Source: Deltaproteobacteria bacterium
Lineage (GTDB): Bacteria > UBA10199 > JACPAL01
Assembly: GCA_016180855.1 (NCBI GenBank)
Contig: JACPAL010000010.1
Coordinates: 1-64,000 of the forward strand
Direction of reading: 5' to 3'
Length of the DNA stretch: 64,000 nucleotides
In this document: positions 1 to 7,633 of the stretch, piece by piece
How the letters are laid out: each line of letters begins with the position of its first letter
Numbering within the stretch: position 1 is the stretch's first letter
The notes under the pieces: model-generated
What the model saw: the letters and a program-made list of their open reading frames with translations, nothing else
What the model was told of the DNA's origin: nothing
Databases searched by the model: none
Made by a program: the position numbers and the translations under genes

Positions 1-162
1 ACCGCCGACATGATCCAGACTCATGGTTCCATCGAGCTCTTACCGCCTGTGTTTTTGCCTCTCCGAGGACTCTTGGTACACTTTTCGGATAAGCATGTAA
101 GTCTATTACAATAACCTTCCCAATAGGACATAGATTTCTTCCGTCATATCGAGGGGTTATCT

Positions 163-513
163 ATGTCTGTGCGAATCGCATTGGGAGAGAGGACCAGGGC
201 ATTACGCGAGCAATCGGGACTGACCCAGCAGGAATTGGCCGAGGCCATAGGGGTGGAGAGCCCATCCTACATCTCCAAAATCGAAAGAGGGATGACATCG
301 CCCTCCTACGAACTCTTGGTCCGCATTGCCAGGGTGCTGAAGGTGGAGATCAAGGATCTTTTCGACGCCGATTTCAAAAGGGAAGGAAAACCGATGGAGG
401 CCTTGGATAAGTGGCTTTTGAAGTTCCGTTCTTTGCTGAAAGGGCGAAAAACCAAGGAAATCAAAATCGCCTACGATATCATCCGAAAGATCCTTTGCGC
501 CAAGAACGATTAA
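163..513 (+). CDS. XRE-family transcriptional regulator
   Basis: This 116-residue protein starts with a Cro/C1-type helix-turn-helix (about residues 5-65). The pattern is LTQQELAEAIGV followed by SYISKIERG, typical of XRE DNA-binding proteins. The C-terminal 45 residues are basic and match nothing I recognise. It probably represses its own or a neighbouring promoter. The DUF1016 nuclease gene lies convergent, five bases downstream, so the two are not co-transcribed. It sits at the edge of an accessory block with two nucleases and a lysozyme-like peptidase, which fits a mobile-element or defence-island regulator. The fold is clear; the target is unknown. Confidence 0.85.
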   Translation: MSVRIALGERTRALREQSGLTQQELAEAIGVESPSYISKIERGMTSPSYELLVRIARVLKVEIKDLFDADFKREGKPMEALDKWLLKFRSLLKGRKTKEIKIAYDIIRKILCAKND

Positions 514-518
514 AAATT

Positions 519-1592
519 TTAGTTTGTGGACGGGGGACTCGTCTGTTGCAACCGTGCACGCGCCAAGCGGACCGTATCGTGGAGTTTCTTTTCAAGTTCC
601 TTCTTGGGTAATACCTTCGTCCAGTAACTGGCGACATGGATGCCGCTCTTGGCTAGTTCAAGCAACTCGACGTGCTGCTGACTTTTGCCTGCACACAAAA
701 TGATGCCTAATGGTTCTTGATCCTTGGAATCGCACTCGTAACGCTTTAGCCAGTTGAGGTAGAGTTCCATCTGCCCTTTATCAGCCGCCTCGAAATTACC
801 GATTTTGAGTTCAATAGCCACCAACCGGTGCAGTTTACGGTGGTAGAAGAGCAAATCGAGATAATAGTCCTTATCGTCAATCTGCATTCGCTTCTGACGC
901 GCAACAAAGCAAAAACCGACACCGAGTTCCAAGATAAACGATTCCATTTCGCGCAGGATGGCAGCCTCCAAATCCTTTTCGGCATAGGTGTCTTTGAGCC
1001 CAAGAAAATCGAGGAAGTAAGGATCACGGAAGATGAGATCGGGTGTCAGCTTGTCTTCATCACGTAACTTTTTGAGTTCCAGCGCCGCAAGCTTCGCCGG
1101 TTTTTTCGAGAGTGCTGTCCGCTCAAAAAGCATCCCGCCTATTTTCTTTGCCAGGGTGCGGGTGTTCCAATTCTCGATGCGGCACATCTCCGCGTAAAAA
1201 TCGCGTTTGAGCGGTTCCCGAATTGGAATCAAGGATTTAAAATGAGACCACCCTAATTGTCGCTGCAGTGCGGCGACAATTCGTTCATCGGGGAAGACTT
1301 CGGCAAATTGCACCATGCGACGAATGTTCTTTTCACCAAAGCCCCGCCCGAATTCCCTCTCTAATTGTCGCCCCAGAGTGGCGATAATTTTCTCCCCATA
1401 CTCTGCCCGCTTTTCCCTGAGAATATCCTGCTGCACGCGGCGGCCCACGTGCCAGTAAAGAGTGGTCATCCCAGAATCCACGGCCCTTGCAACCCCTTCG
1501 CGAGCCCGCAAGATTATCTGCCGTACTTCTACAAACAGAGTTGACAGCCTAGAAGTGACCACAACCGCACGTGATCTCTTTTTGTCAGACAT
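519..1592 (-). CDS. DUF1016 (YhcG-type) PDDEXK nuclease
   Basis: The 357 residues have the two-part YhcG layout. An N-terminal DUF1016 helical domain (about 15-160) contains YWHVGRR, GRGFGEKNIRRM and LGWSHF. A C-terminal PDDEXK nuclease domain (about 180-335) has the Asp of DYYLDLLFYH and the Glu-x-Lys of AIELKIG as likely metal-binding residues. Family members are predicted DNA nucleases often carried near restriction systems and on mobile DNA; none has a settled physiological role that I can cite. Length is normal for the family, so it looks intact. A second DUF1016 domain, joined to a different nuclease, lies 1.7 kb downstream. Confidence 0.9.
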   Translation of the reverse strand: MSDKKRSRAVVVTSRLSTLFVEVRQIILRAREGVARAVDSGMTTLYWHVGRRVQQDILREKRAEYGEKIIATLGRQLEREFGRGFGEKNIRRMVQFAEVFPDERIVAALQRQLGWSHFKSLIPIREPLKRDFYAEMCRIENWNTRTLAKKIGGMLFERTALSKKPAKLAALELKKLRDEDKLTPDLIFRDPYFLDFLGLKDTYAEKDLEAAILREMESFILELGVGFCFVARQKRMQIDDKDYYLDLLFYHRKLHRLVAIELKIGNFEAADKGQMELYLNWLKRYECDSKDQEPLGIILCAGKSQQHVELLELAKSGIHVASYWTKVLPKKELEKKLHDTVRLARARLQQTSPPSTN

Positions 1593-1678
1593 GTCCCCAA
1601 CCTACGAAAACATCTGAACAATGTCTAGTTCTTGAATCTCGATCCGATTAATGATTATCTGCTACCCTGAGCCAGAAG

Positions 1679-2362
1679 ATGAAACTTATAAAACCCTTCA
1701 ATGAAATGTCCGTCCTGTTTCCTCTGCTAACCCTCTACACCCTCGCGTATCTGGCGCTCATGGGCTACGACTTTGCGGCCAAGGAAGTCTTTGAAATCCC
1801 GTCCGGATTGATGGCCGTTTACATCACCTTGGTTCTTGCCTACTCCGCAGATCGGGAGATCCGCCGGTGGATCGGGAAAGAGTTGCCGTTGCGGAAAGGG
1901 ACGTTGTTTGTTTATCTCTGGCTCGTCTTTTATCTGGTTGTCTTCATCATTCGAAGTCTCAAGCCGGAGTACGCTCTGCCAAATGATCTGACCAAGGTAA
2001 CATTACAGGTGTTGGGAATTTTTTTTGGATCCAAGCTGTCGAAGAAAATTTTTCAGGTCAAGAAGGGAACGGTCAAATCGGTTTTTTCGATCCTGAAAGG
2101 AGAAGAGGGAGCGATTCCAAAAACAGAAACTCCTAAAGAGACTGAAAAACCGACGGAGCCGACAAAAAATCCAGAAGAGGTTGTCCTGGATCTGATCCGA
2201 AAGAGTGGCCGGGCGAAGCGGGAGGAGTTGTTGCCAGTGACGGGGATGTCTAGAAGCAGTTTGGGGCGGCTTTTGGAACAGATGGAAAAGAAGGGGTCGA
2301 TTACCCAAGTGGGAAAGCTCAAGTGGAGCTATTACGTCATGGCCGGGTCAAAAGGGTCATAA
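1679..2362 (+). CDS. Membrane protein with C-terminal winged-helix domain
   Basis: I do not recognise the full protein. Residues 10-50 and 75-95 form hydrophobic membrane segments. They are followed by a proline/threonine/glutamate-rich linker (about 140-165, several PTE-type repeats) and a C-terminal winged helix (about 165-225; KREELLPVTGMSRSSLGRLLEQMEKKGSI) of the kind seen in MarR- or archaeal-type regulators. The layout suggests a membrane-anchored DNA-binding protein. The 17-bp motifs just downstream are candidate binding sites, but the link is only by position. The M15 peptidase gene follows in the same direction. Confidence 0.6.
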   Translation: MKLIKPFNEMSVLFPLLTLYTLAYLALMGYDFAAKEVFEIPSGLMAVYITLVLAYSADREIRRWIGKELPLRKGTLFVYLWLVFYLVVFIIRSLKPEYALPNDLTKVTLQVLGIFFGSKLSKKIFQVKKGTVKSVFSILKGEEGAIPKTETPKETEKPTEPTKNPEEVVLDLIRKSGRAKREELLPVTGMSRSSLGRLLEQMEKKGSITQVGKLKWSYYVMAGSKGS

Positions 2363-2497
2363 CAGGCCGAAAATGGGTCAAAGCTGGGTTAAACAGCTCA
2401 AAACAATGAGACCTGAATGACCCAGCTATAACCCGTCTATGACCCAAGATTGTAATATATTGATTTTGCTTTGTATTTTATAGCCCAGCTATGGCCC
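2345..2497. promoter_or_regulatory. Set of 17-bp operator-like motifs
   Basis: Three related 17-mers occur between the winged-helix gene and the M15 peptidase gene. They are at 2375-2391 (minus orientation, TAACCCAGCTTTGACCC), 2418-2434 (TGACCCAGCTATAACCC) and 2481-2497 (TAGCCCAGCTATGGCCC). Shorter GGGTCA/TGACCC pieces lie at 2345-2360 and 2439-2445. The shared form is a central CAGCT flanked by CCC on both sides, repeated at irregular spacing. This resembles a cluster of regulator binding sites, or less likely replication iterons. The adjacent winged-helix protein is the obvious candidate ligand by position. Confidence 0.55.
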
Positions 2498-2528
2498 AGC
2501 ACAAAAAAACCGCCAAGGGAGGTAAAAG

Positions 2529-3008
2529 ATGGCTCCAAAGAAGATCAAAATAACTAAGCTCTCGGGCCATTTCACGCTCGATGAACTGACCGCTTCTCAG
2601 ACGGCGATTCAACGGAACATCAAGAACGAACCGAACAGTGCCGAGCTAAAAAATCTGAAAAAACTCTGCCGAGATATTCTGGAACCGTTTCGTAATTTGG
2701 TGGGACCGCTTCATATCTCTTCCGGTTTCCGGTCCGAGGCCCTGAACCGGATTACGGGAGGGGTTCCCACGTCACAGCACCGGCTGGGACAAGCGGCCGA
2801 TATTTTGCCGATCAAAACCGAATTGAAAGCGGCTTATCTGAAGCTGGTCGATTCAAAAGTCCCGTTCGATCAGGCGATCTTTGAGTTTGGGCGGTGGATT
2901 CATCTCTCTTGGAGTCCAAAACCACGGCGACAGAGGTTAGTAGCTTCCAAACGAGCAGGGCAAACAGTTTACGCCACGCTCGAAAGCCACGGGGTCAAGA
3001 ATCTCTGA
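2529..3008 (+). CDS. M15-family peptidase (endolysin-like)
   Basis: The 159 residues match the zinc D-Ala-D-Ala carboxypeptidase/endopeptidase fold of peptidase family M15A. Key features are FTLDELTAS near the start, SSGFRSEALN, the zinc motif SQHRLGQAADI (His and Asp ligands, about residues 87-97) and WIHLSW with the third zinc ligand (about 124-129). Such proteins cleave peptidoglycan crosslinks and are common as phage endolysins. There is no signal peptide, which fits a phage-type lysin. A strong GGAGG ribosome site lies seven bases before the ATG. The 30-residue basic tail is unusual. A prophage remnant is possible, but no other phage gene is visible. Confidence 0.85.
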   Translation: MAPKKIKITKLSGHFTLDELTASQTAIQRNIKNEPNSAELKNLKKLCRDILEPFRNLVGPLHISSGFRSEALNRITGGVPTSQHRLGQAADILPIKTELKAAYLKLVDSKVPFDQAIFEFGRWIHLSWSPKPRRQRLVASKRAGQTVYATLESHGVKNL

Positions 3009-3025
3009 TTCGGAAGGATATCCCG

Positions 3026-3208
3026 TTAATTGACTTGAATATCCTGATCCAAAATTTCGAGAATATCGATGCCCATAAAGCGAACACCAGCCCTGAGCCG
3101 GACTCCAGGCCCCAAGGTGACTTTACCATTTGGGCCTTGGAGTGTGAGCTGCTGCTTGGGTTCGTAACTACCATCTGCATGCTGTACAAAGAAATCGCGG
3201 ACTTTCAT
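3026..3208 (-). CDS. Small conserved-looking hypothetical protein
   Basis: This 60-residue protein begins MKVRDFFVQHADGSYEP and continues with GPNGKVTLGPGVRLRAGVRFMGIDI. It resembles short bacterial proteins of unknown role that begin with MK-RDFF and end with a hydrophobic FMG(I/L)D segment. The start is supported by a near-perfect AAGGAGGTG ribosome site a few bases upstream. It lies 64 bp downstream of the DUF1016-SNase gene in the same direction and may be co-transcribed with it. It has no signal peptide or membrane segment. No function can be assigned. Confidence 0.65.
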   Translation of the reverse strand: MKVRDFFVQHADGSYEPKQQLTLQGPNGKVTLGPGVRLRAGVRFMGIDILEILDQDIQVN

Positions 3209-3272
3209 TCAACACCTCCTTGTGAGGTAAAATAAGCACGAGTTAATGAATGTCAATGGAACCGGAGAAAAA

Positions 3273-4145
3273 TTAGGTCAAAAGATCGGCTAGTCCTTCA
3301 GCGAGCAGTTCGGCATTGAGAAAGAATCCCTTCTCGTAAACATCCTCCTTCCTCTTGATCGTCGGATGGTAAAAGACATCGGCGACATAGCGGCCGTACA
3401 TATCGGTCTTGTAGGTTTTGATCACAATGAACTCAATATCTTTGAGCCTCCCCTCCACGAAGCTCTTGGCCTGGTCTGCACGGTCGGGGTCCTTGCCGGT
3501 CTTGATTCCGTTCTTGACGATCTCGGCGGTGTTGATTCCCCGAAAACGAATCCGCTGGTTGACCCAAACCTCAAAGCCCAAGTCGATCCGAACGAGGAGC
3601 GTATCACCATCCACGACCCTTTCGACCACCGCCTTGTAGATGTGGAGGGGATCGTCGCCTCGTTCCAAGGTTGCCGAGCCTGACTTCAATTTCTTTGGGG
3701 ATTTTTCAAGCGTATAAAAATCTTTCTGGATCGCCTTGCGCAAGGTATCCCGGCTCCATTCTTCTGTTGCTGCTTGCTGGAAATAAAAGTCTCTTTCCTT
3801 CTCATCTTTCACGGAAAGGAGTTCCGTGTAGTGGGCCCAACTGAGTTGCCCTGCCTCTTCCGGCTTGGGTACCTCATCGGGCCAATTTCGGTAAAACTGA
3901 ATGATCCGGTAGAGGAGGGTCTGGTCCAGATTGAGGTCTTCGGAAAGTTTGGCGGTGAGTCCGGTCGCTTGATCGGGATCGGCAAGTTCCTTCATCTCGG
4001 ACATTCTCTTTCCCATTTTCCAGTAAGTGGAAACGCGGATTTCATTTACGGCGTTGAGGGCGGCCTGTTGACCGCTCTCGATTAATTTTTTCAGGTCATC
4101 GAGGAGCTTTCCGTAAGACTCGGTTTCTGCGAGTTCGGTAGCCAT
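3273..4145 (-). CDS. DUF1016 N-domain fused to SNase-like nuclease
   Basis: Residues 1-150 form a DUF1016_N-type helical domain (STYWKMGKRM, LYRIIQFYRNWP, LSWAHYTELL, FYFQQAATEEWSRDTLRKAI), as in YhcG proteins. Instead of the usual PDDEXK domain, residues 165-290 match staphylococcal-nuclease folds: VVDGDTL, RIRFRGINTAEI, YKTDMYGRYVADV and LLAEGLADLL. The expected metal-binding Asp, two Arg and Glu are present; the second acidic position is Asn, a common variant. Calcium-dependent cleavage of DNA or RNA in the cytoplasm is inferred. The domain swap is unusual, and a normal YhcG-type protein is encoded in the same island. Confidence 0.8.
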   Translation of the reverse strand: MATELAETESYGKLLDDLKKLIESGQQAALNAVNEIRVSTYWKMGKRMSEMKELADPDQATGLTAKLSEDLNLDQTLLYRIIQFYRNWPDEVPKPEEAGQLSWAHYTELLSVKDEKERDFYFQQAATEEWSRDTLRKAIQKDFYTLEKSPKKLKSGSATLERGDDPLHIYKAVVERVVDGDTLLVRIDLGFEVWVNQRIRFRGINTAEIVKNGIKTGKDPDRADQAKSFVEGRLKDIEFIVIKTYKTDMYGRYVADVFYHPTIKRKEDVYEKGFFLNAELLAEGLADLLT

Positions 4146-4190
4146 TGATTGAATTTAACCATTTGATTTTACTTGGTCAATCTGTTTTCG

Positions 4191-4214
4191 CTAACTGCGC
4201 GTAAGCGCAGTTAG
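4191..4214. repeat. Perfect 10-bp inverted repeat
   Basis: CTAACTGCGC and GCGCAGTTAG are separated by GTAA, making a perfect hairpin just 45 bp upstream of the DUF1016-SNase start. There is no T-run, so it is more likely an operator or structural element than a terminator. Confidence 0.5.
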
Positions 4215-5067
4215 TCTTCGCTTTTCGCCCCTCCCAAACGGCCGGGGTGGGAGCCGGGGGCGAACGACGCCGGCGGGGCGGGATGGCGAAGGCACCTCTC
4301 CTTAATCAATTCCAAAGTCAGGTGCGGCCGGTTCCTTTAAGTAGTACCGGCCAGCCAACGCGACCGGAGTGAAACGGAGGGCGCGACGTGCCACCCAAGC
4401 AACGCACTTCACGAAAGATGGGACGAGAACAAGACTGGGCGTAGCGGCTTTTGATTTGCTACCACGGATCGGGTTCGGAGGGTGCGGGGGGAGAACCCGA
4501 TCCGTGGCCCCGGCGTCACTTTGGTTTTTCCCCTTGGGGCGAGTCGCTGGGTCCGCCAGAGGCGGACAGGGAAGGCCAAGGGAAACAGCGGAGACTGCAA
4601 AAGCCATGACTGACGACGGAGGAGGAAGGCGTGGCTTTTGCGTCGACCATCGGCGACACTCGGCACAGCAAAAGGCGTGACGGCGGTTTTTTGCCGGCGC
4701 GGCTTTTGCGACGTCCAATGGCAACCACGGCGTTGCAAACCGCATGACGGAGCCGAAGGCGACGGCGGGCGGTTTGCGCCATCGAGCACCGGGTCATCCA
4801 ATTGGTTGCCGGTGATCGTGTCCCACATCGGGTTTTTCCCATCCCATTCGGGAAAATTATTTTCCAACTTCCCGCGCAAGATTTAAATTTTCGCTATAGA
4901 CTTTTCAGCGCATTTGACTGAAAAAAGGTTCGAACTTCGGTCCAAAGGGGACCCAGAAAATTTGGCGCCAGCCAAATTTTCCCCGAAGAACAAAGAACGT
5001 GAACGGGGAATACTGGCGCCAAATTTCGTTTTTACGTTATTCGACCACGCGCTTTGGGAGATTGACT
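4215..5067. repeat. Gene-free palindrome array
   Basis: About 850 bp without a convincing gene. It is GC-rich up to about 4840 and built of consecutive inverted repeats: 15-bp perfect arms at 4462-4476/4493-4507; CCCTTGG/CCAAGGG arms around an inner GTCCGCC/GGCGGAC hairpin (4531-4582); three modules bounded by GCAAAAG or GCAAACCGC and their complements (4597-4641, 4668-4709, 4735-4777); a 10-bp hairpin at 4957-4980; and a 14-bp arm pair at 4958-4971/5013-5026. Open frames crossing it are rich in Arg, Pro and Ser and lack ribosome sites, so I treat them as spurious. It could be REP-like repeats, a structured RNA, or the remains of a mobile array. Confidence 0.55.
4844..4896 (-). repeat. 53-bp dispersed repeat, copy A
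   Basis: Read on the minus strand, this 53-bp stretch matches 32716-32768 on the plus strand at 46 of 53 positions by eye. The core is AAAATTTAAATC, TGCGCGGGAA, AATAATTTT and CGAATGG. No coding frame explains the conservation. Confidence 0.6.
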
Positions 5068-5754
5068 ATGAAAATCCTCTGCATCATACATGCCAATTTT
5101 GAAACATCAGGTGTTATTGCCGATTGGGCAAGAAAGCGTGACCATTCTTTTTCAGTTATAAGACCGTATACGGGTGAAGATTGTCCGAATATTCAGGGAT
5201 ATGACTTCCTCATTGTGATGGGTGGTCCTCAAAGTCCCTTAGAGATTAAGAAGTACCCCTACCTTAAAAACGAGATTGGACTGATCCAGCAAGCGTTGGA
5301 GCAAAATAAAACCATCCTTGGTTTCTGTCTTGGTGCACAGTTGATTGGTGAGGCGTTGGGTACTAACACAGAGCGAAGCCCGGAAAAAGAAGTGGGCATT
5401 TTTCCCGTTGAACTTACAGCAGAGGCGGCAAATGATCCCCTATTCGTAGGTCTTCCTTCCAAATTACCCGTCATTCACTGGCATAATGACATGCCGGGCC
5501 TAACTAAAGACTCGATTCTCTTGGCTTCGAGCAAAGGATGTCCACGGCAGGTTGTTCGATATCGGAATAGGGTTTATGGTTTTCAGTGTCATTTGGAAAT
5601 CACTCAAGAAGGTATCAAAACAATGGTGGAGGCCTGTCCAGGCGACCTCAAACCGAGCCGTTTTACACAAAGTAAGGCAGAGCTCTTAGAGCAAGACTAT
5701 ACCGGCATCAATAAAGTTATGCTTACCATTTTGGACCGCTTGGTAGCCATCTAG
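5068..5754 (+). CDS. Class I glutamine amidotransferase
   Basis: This 228-residue protein has the class I GATase fold: GYDFLIVMGGPQSP (about residues 43-57), the nucleophile Cys in GFCLGAQLIG (about 88-97), and the His-x-Glu pair in YGFQCHLEIT (about 170-179). It should release ammonia from glutamine, or act as a related hydrolase on gamma-glutamyl compounds. It is a stand-alone GMP-synthase-like GATase with no synthase partner nearby, so the acceptor is unknown. I chose the ATG at 5068 because a GGGAG site precedes it and MKILCIIH is a normal family start; a longer frame opens at 4999. Confidence 0.85.
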   Translation: MKILCIIHANFETSGVIADWARKRDHSFSVIRPYTGEDCPNIQGYDFLIVMGGPQSPLEIKKYPYLKNEIGLIQQALEQNKTILGFCLGAQLIGEALGTNTERSPEKEVGIFPVELTAEAANDPLFVGLPSKLPVIHWHNDMPGLTKDSILLASSKGCPRQVVRYRNRVYGFQCHLEITQEGIKTMVEACPGDLKPSRFTQSKAELLEQDYTGINKVMLTILDRLVAI

Positions 5755-5758
5755 GCGT

Positions 5759-6268
5759 CTATCGCAATTTTGTACTCTCCTCGATCCACCGGATGATCTT
5801 CTGTTTCTCTTCCTCGGTGAGTTTTGATTCCCAGTGCAGGATCATGTAGTAAGAGGGGGGCATCGTGTTCTTCAAGATCGTTTGTTTGATGCCTTCAAGA
5901 TCTTCCTCAGGATTGCCATGTCCCTTGAATGGGAAATTGTCTGACATGTCGATGTGCTCTTTGGCTTCACGTATATCATGATCGATGAACTGCTTTATCC
6001 CCGGCACATGATAGTACCAGGGGTACTCTGTTTCGGAGCTATGGCAATTGAAACAGGCCCTCTGGAAAATTGGCCGAATCTCTTTTTGATAACGATTGTT
6101 GATCGTGGTCCAAACTTGATTCCCTTCGTGAGGTGATATTGCTTCGCCTTTGTTTTCCATCGGGAGAGGCTTGGCGTGATGTTTTTCATGGGCATCGGTG
6201 CTTATCGGGAAGGAGAGCAAGATGAAGAGGAGGGCCCACATCCTATTGTTCGAAGTGAAATTTTTCAT
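5759..6268 (-). CDS. Exported haem-binding protein (c-type)
   Basis: The 169 residues start with a Sec signal peptide (MKNFTSNNRMWALLFILLSFPISTDA). A single CxxCH haem-attachment motif follows (ACFNCHSSETEYPW), with the family pattern HDIREAKEHIDMS, GIKQTILKNTMPPSYYMILH and LTEEEKQKIIRWIE. This matches the haem-binding domain family PF14376, periplasmic monohaem proteins. The Met of MPP is a likely axial ligand. The ATG at 6268 is preceded by GGGAGC and lies inside the last codons of the FAD oxidoreductase gene (26-bp overlap), so the two are probably translated together and may pass electrons across the membrane indirectly. An upstream extension to 6541 lacks a signal peptide and is unlikely. 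Confidence 0.85.
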   Translation of the reverse strand: MKNFTSNNRMWALLFILLSFPISTDAHEKHHAKPLPMENKGEAISPHEGNQVWTTINNRYQKEIRPIFQRACFNCHSSETEYPWYYHVPGIKQFIDHDIREAKEHIDMSDNFPFKGHGNPEEDLEGIKQTILKNTMPPSYYMILHWESKLTEEEKQKIIRWIEESTKLR

Positions 6269-7565
6269 AAAGCTCCCGGAAGCGATTTTGGGGATCGGTT
6301 CGTTGCTTGATCTTTTCGTAATTTGGCCGATTGTAAATCTCCCAAAACCGCTCTTTTGAATAGGAGTTGTGGGAGATGAGCGTCTTGATTCCGTTACAGT
6401 CATAAACCATCTCTTCAAGGATCTGGTAGTAATTGAGGTCACGACGGCGGTTCTTGAGGCCATAGACCGCCAGGTCAATAAAGAGAGGATCTCCGATCCG
6501 TTTGTCGTATTCTTCGTTGATCCATGGATACTTCTGGACACGACGGTATGGGACGATCCACAACGGGTAATAGTTTATCTCGGCCTGGTAACGACGATAG
6601 AATTTTTCGAACCGATTCCAGGGGATAAAAACATCCACTACCACATCGGGACGCTTGTCGAACCGGAGGAGTGGGGCGAGCCGTTTGGACCAACCGAGAA
6701 GATTGGTGGAGGAGAGGATCTGTTTCCCCAAAAGGAGACGAAGCAGTTTGGTTTCCATCCCCGGAATCGAGCGGGACAACCAGTGACATTCTGTGTCGTA
6801 CCGAAAGAGATAGTTCGTGGTGGTCAGGTAGTCATGGGATTTTTCACGAGTACTTTTGTAGTAGATATGGAGCCAGGTGTAGTCGCTTGTGTATGGAGCC
6901 TGATTGACGAACTCTCCCAGGCAAAGAGTATAGTTATCCGGTGCGTGAATGATCCCATCCAGAAAATCGGCCTGACCCAACTGTATTTGTTGACGCAGGG
7001 TCGTCGCAAACTGGTCAAAAGTCCGGTAACGAAGGTATTCGATTTTCACAAACGGTTTTGCTGCAATCAGTTTGAATTTTAATTTGGAGATGATGCCCAG
7101 GGTCCCATAAGAGCCATGGATCATATGAAAGAGATCGGCGTTTTGGTCCGAGGAACAGGTCAACACCTCGCCGGTTCCTGTAATAATCTCATACTCCAGA
7201 CAGCTGTCGTGAAAACCACCATACTTGTATGACATTGACTCCACGGAACAGCCGGAAACGGCGCCGCCGATCGTGATTGTTTTAAGCTCCGGAACAAGGA
7301 GGGGGACTAAATTCAAGGGAATGGTTTTTTGGACGAGATCAAAAAAGGTGACGCCGGGTTCTGCCTCGCAGATTTTTTCCTGCAGGTCGATCCGGAGAAT
7401 TTCATTCAACCCCCGGAGATTAACCTTTTGGTCGCGATGTTTGGGATCGTGAGGGTTCGGAACGACATGAGAGACGGCATCTTTTTGAAGAGAGAGGGGA
7501 CCTTTTGTTGGGGCATGATTCTTCAGCTGCTCAACAATCCTTTGCACCTTTTCCTGGTGATTCAT
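6243..7565 (-). CDS. FAD-binding oxidoreductase, DHCR24-like
   Basis: A 440-residue flavoprotein with a PCMH-type FAD domain (about residues 20-210: CEAEPGVTFFDLV, TIGGAVSGCSVESMSYKYGGFHDSCLEYEIITGTGEVL). The C-terminal half resembles delta-24-sterol reductase/alditol-oxidase-like proteins (FIPWNRFEKFYRRY, ISHNSYSKERFWEIYNRPNYEKIKQRTDP). It is probably cytoplasmic; the substrate is unknown. The ATG at 7565 fits the family start, whereas an in-frame ATG at 7640 would run into the divergent promoter at 7634-7669. It is first in a two-gene unit with the haem-binding protein and divergent from the sugar ABC operon. Confidence 0.85.
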   Translation of the reverse strand: MNHQEKVQRIVEQLKNHAPTKGPLSLQKDAVSHVVPNPHDPKHRDQKVNLRGLNEILRIDLQEKICEAEPGVTFFDLVQKTIPLNLVPLLVPELKTITIGGAVSGCSVESMSYKYGGFHDSCLEYEIITGTGEVLTCSSDQNADLFHMIHGSYGTLGIISKLKFKLIAAKPFVKIEYLRYRTFDQFATTLRQQIQLGQADFLDGIIHAPDNYTLCLGEFVNQAPYTSDYTWLHIYYKSTREKSHDYLTTTNYLFRYDTECHWLSRSIPGMETKLLRLLLGKQILSSTNLLGWSKRLAPLLRFDKRPDVVVDVFIPWNRFEKFYRRYQAEINYYPLWIVPYRRVQKYPWINEEYDKRIGDPLFIDLAVYGLKNRRRDLNYYQILEEMVYDCNGIKTLISHNSYSKERFWEIYNRPNYEKIKQRTDPQNRFRELYEKFHFEQ

Positions 7566-7633
7566 AAGAGGGTCTTTTTTGCCAAATGAATTGAAACTAC
7601 GCAAGGCGAAGAGAGAACGGTTTTTAAAACAGG

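Noticed and set aside
4441-4777. Possible integron attC array
   Set aside because: The modules are the right size, but no integrase gene, no cassette genes and no recognisable GTTRRRY core pairs are present.
4302-4879. Several overlapping open frames of 100-156 codons on both strands
   Set aside because: They lie in a GC-rich palindromic stretch, overlap each other in several frames, are rich in Arg/Pro/Ser and lack ribosome sites.
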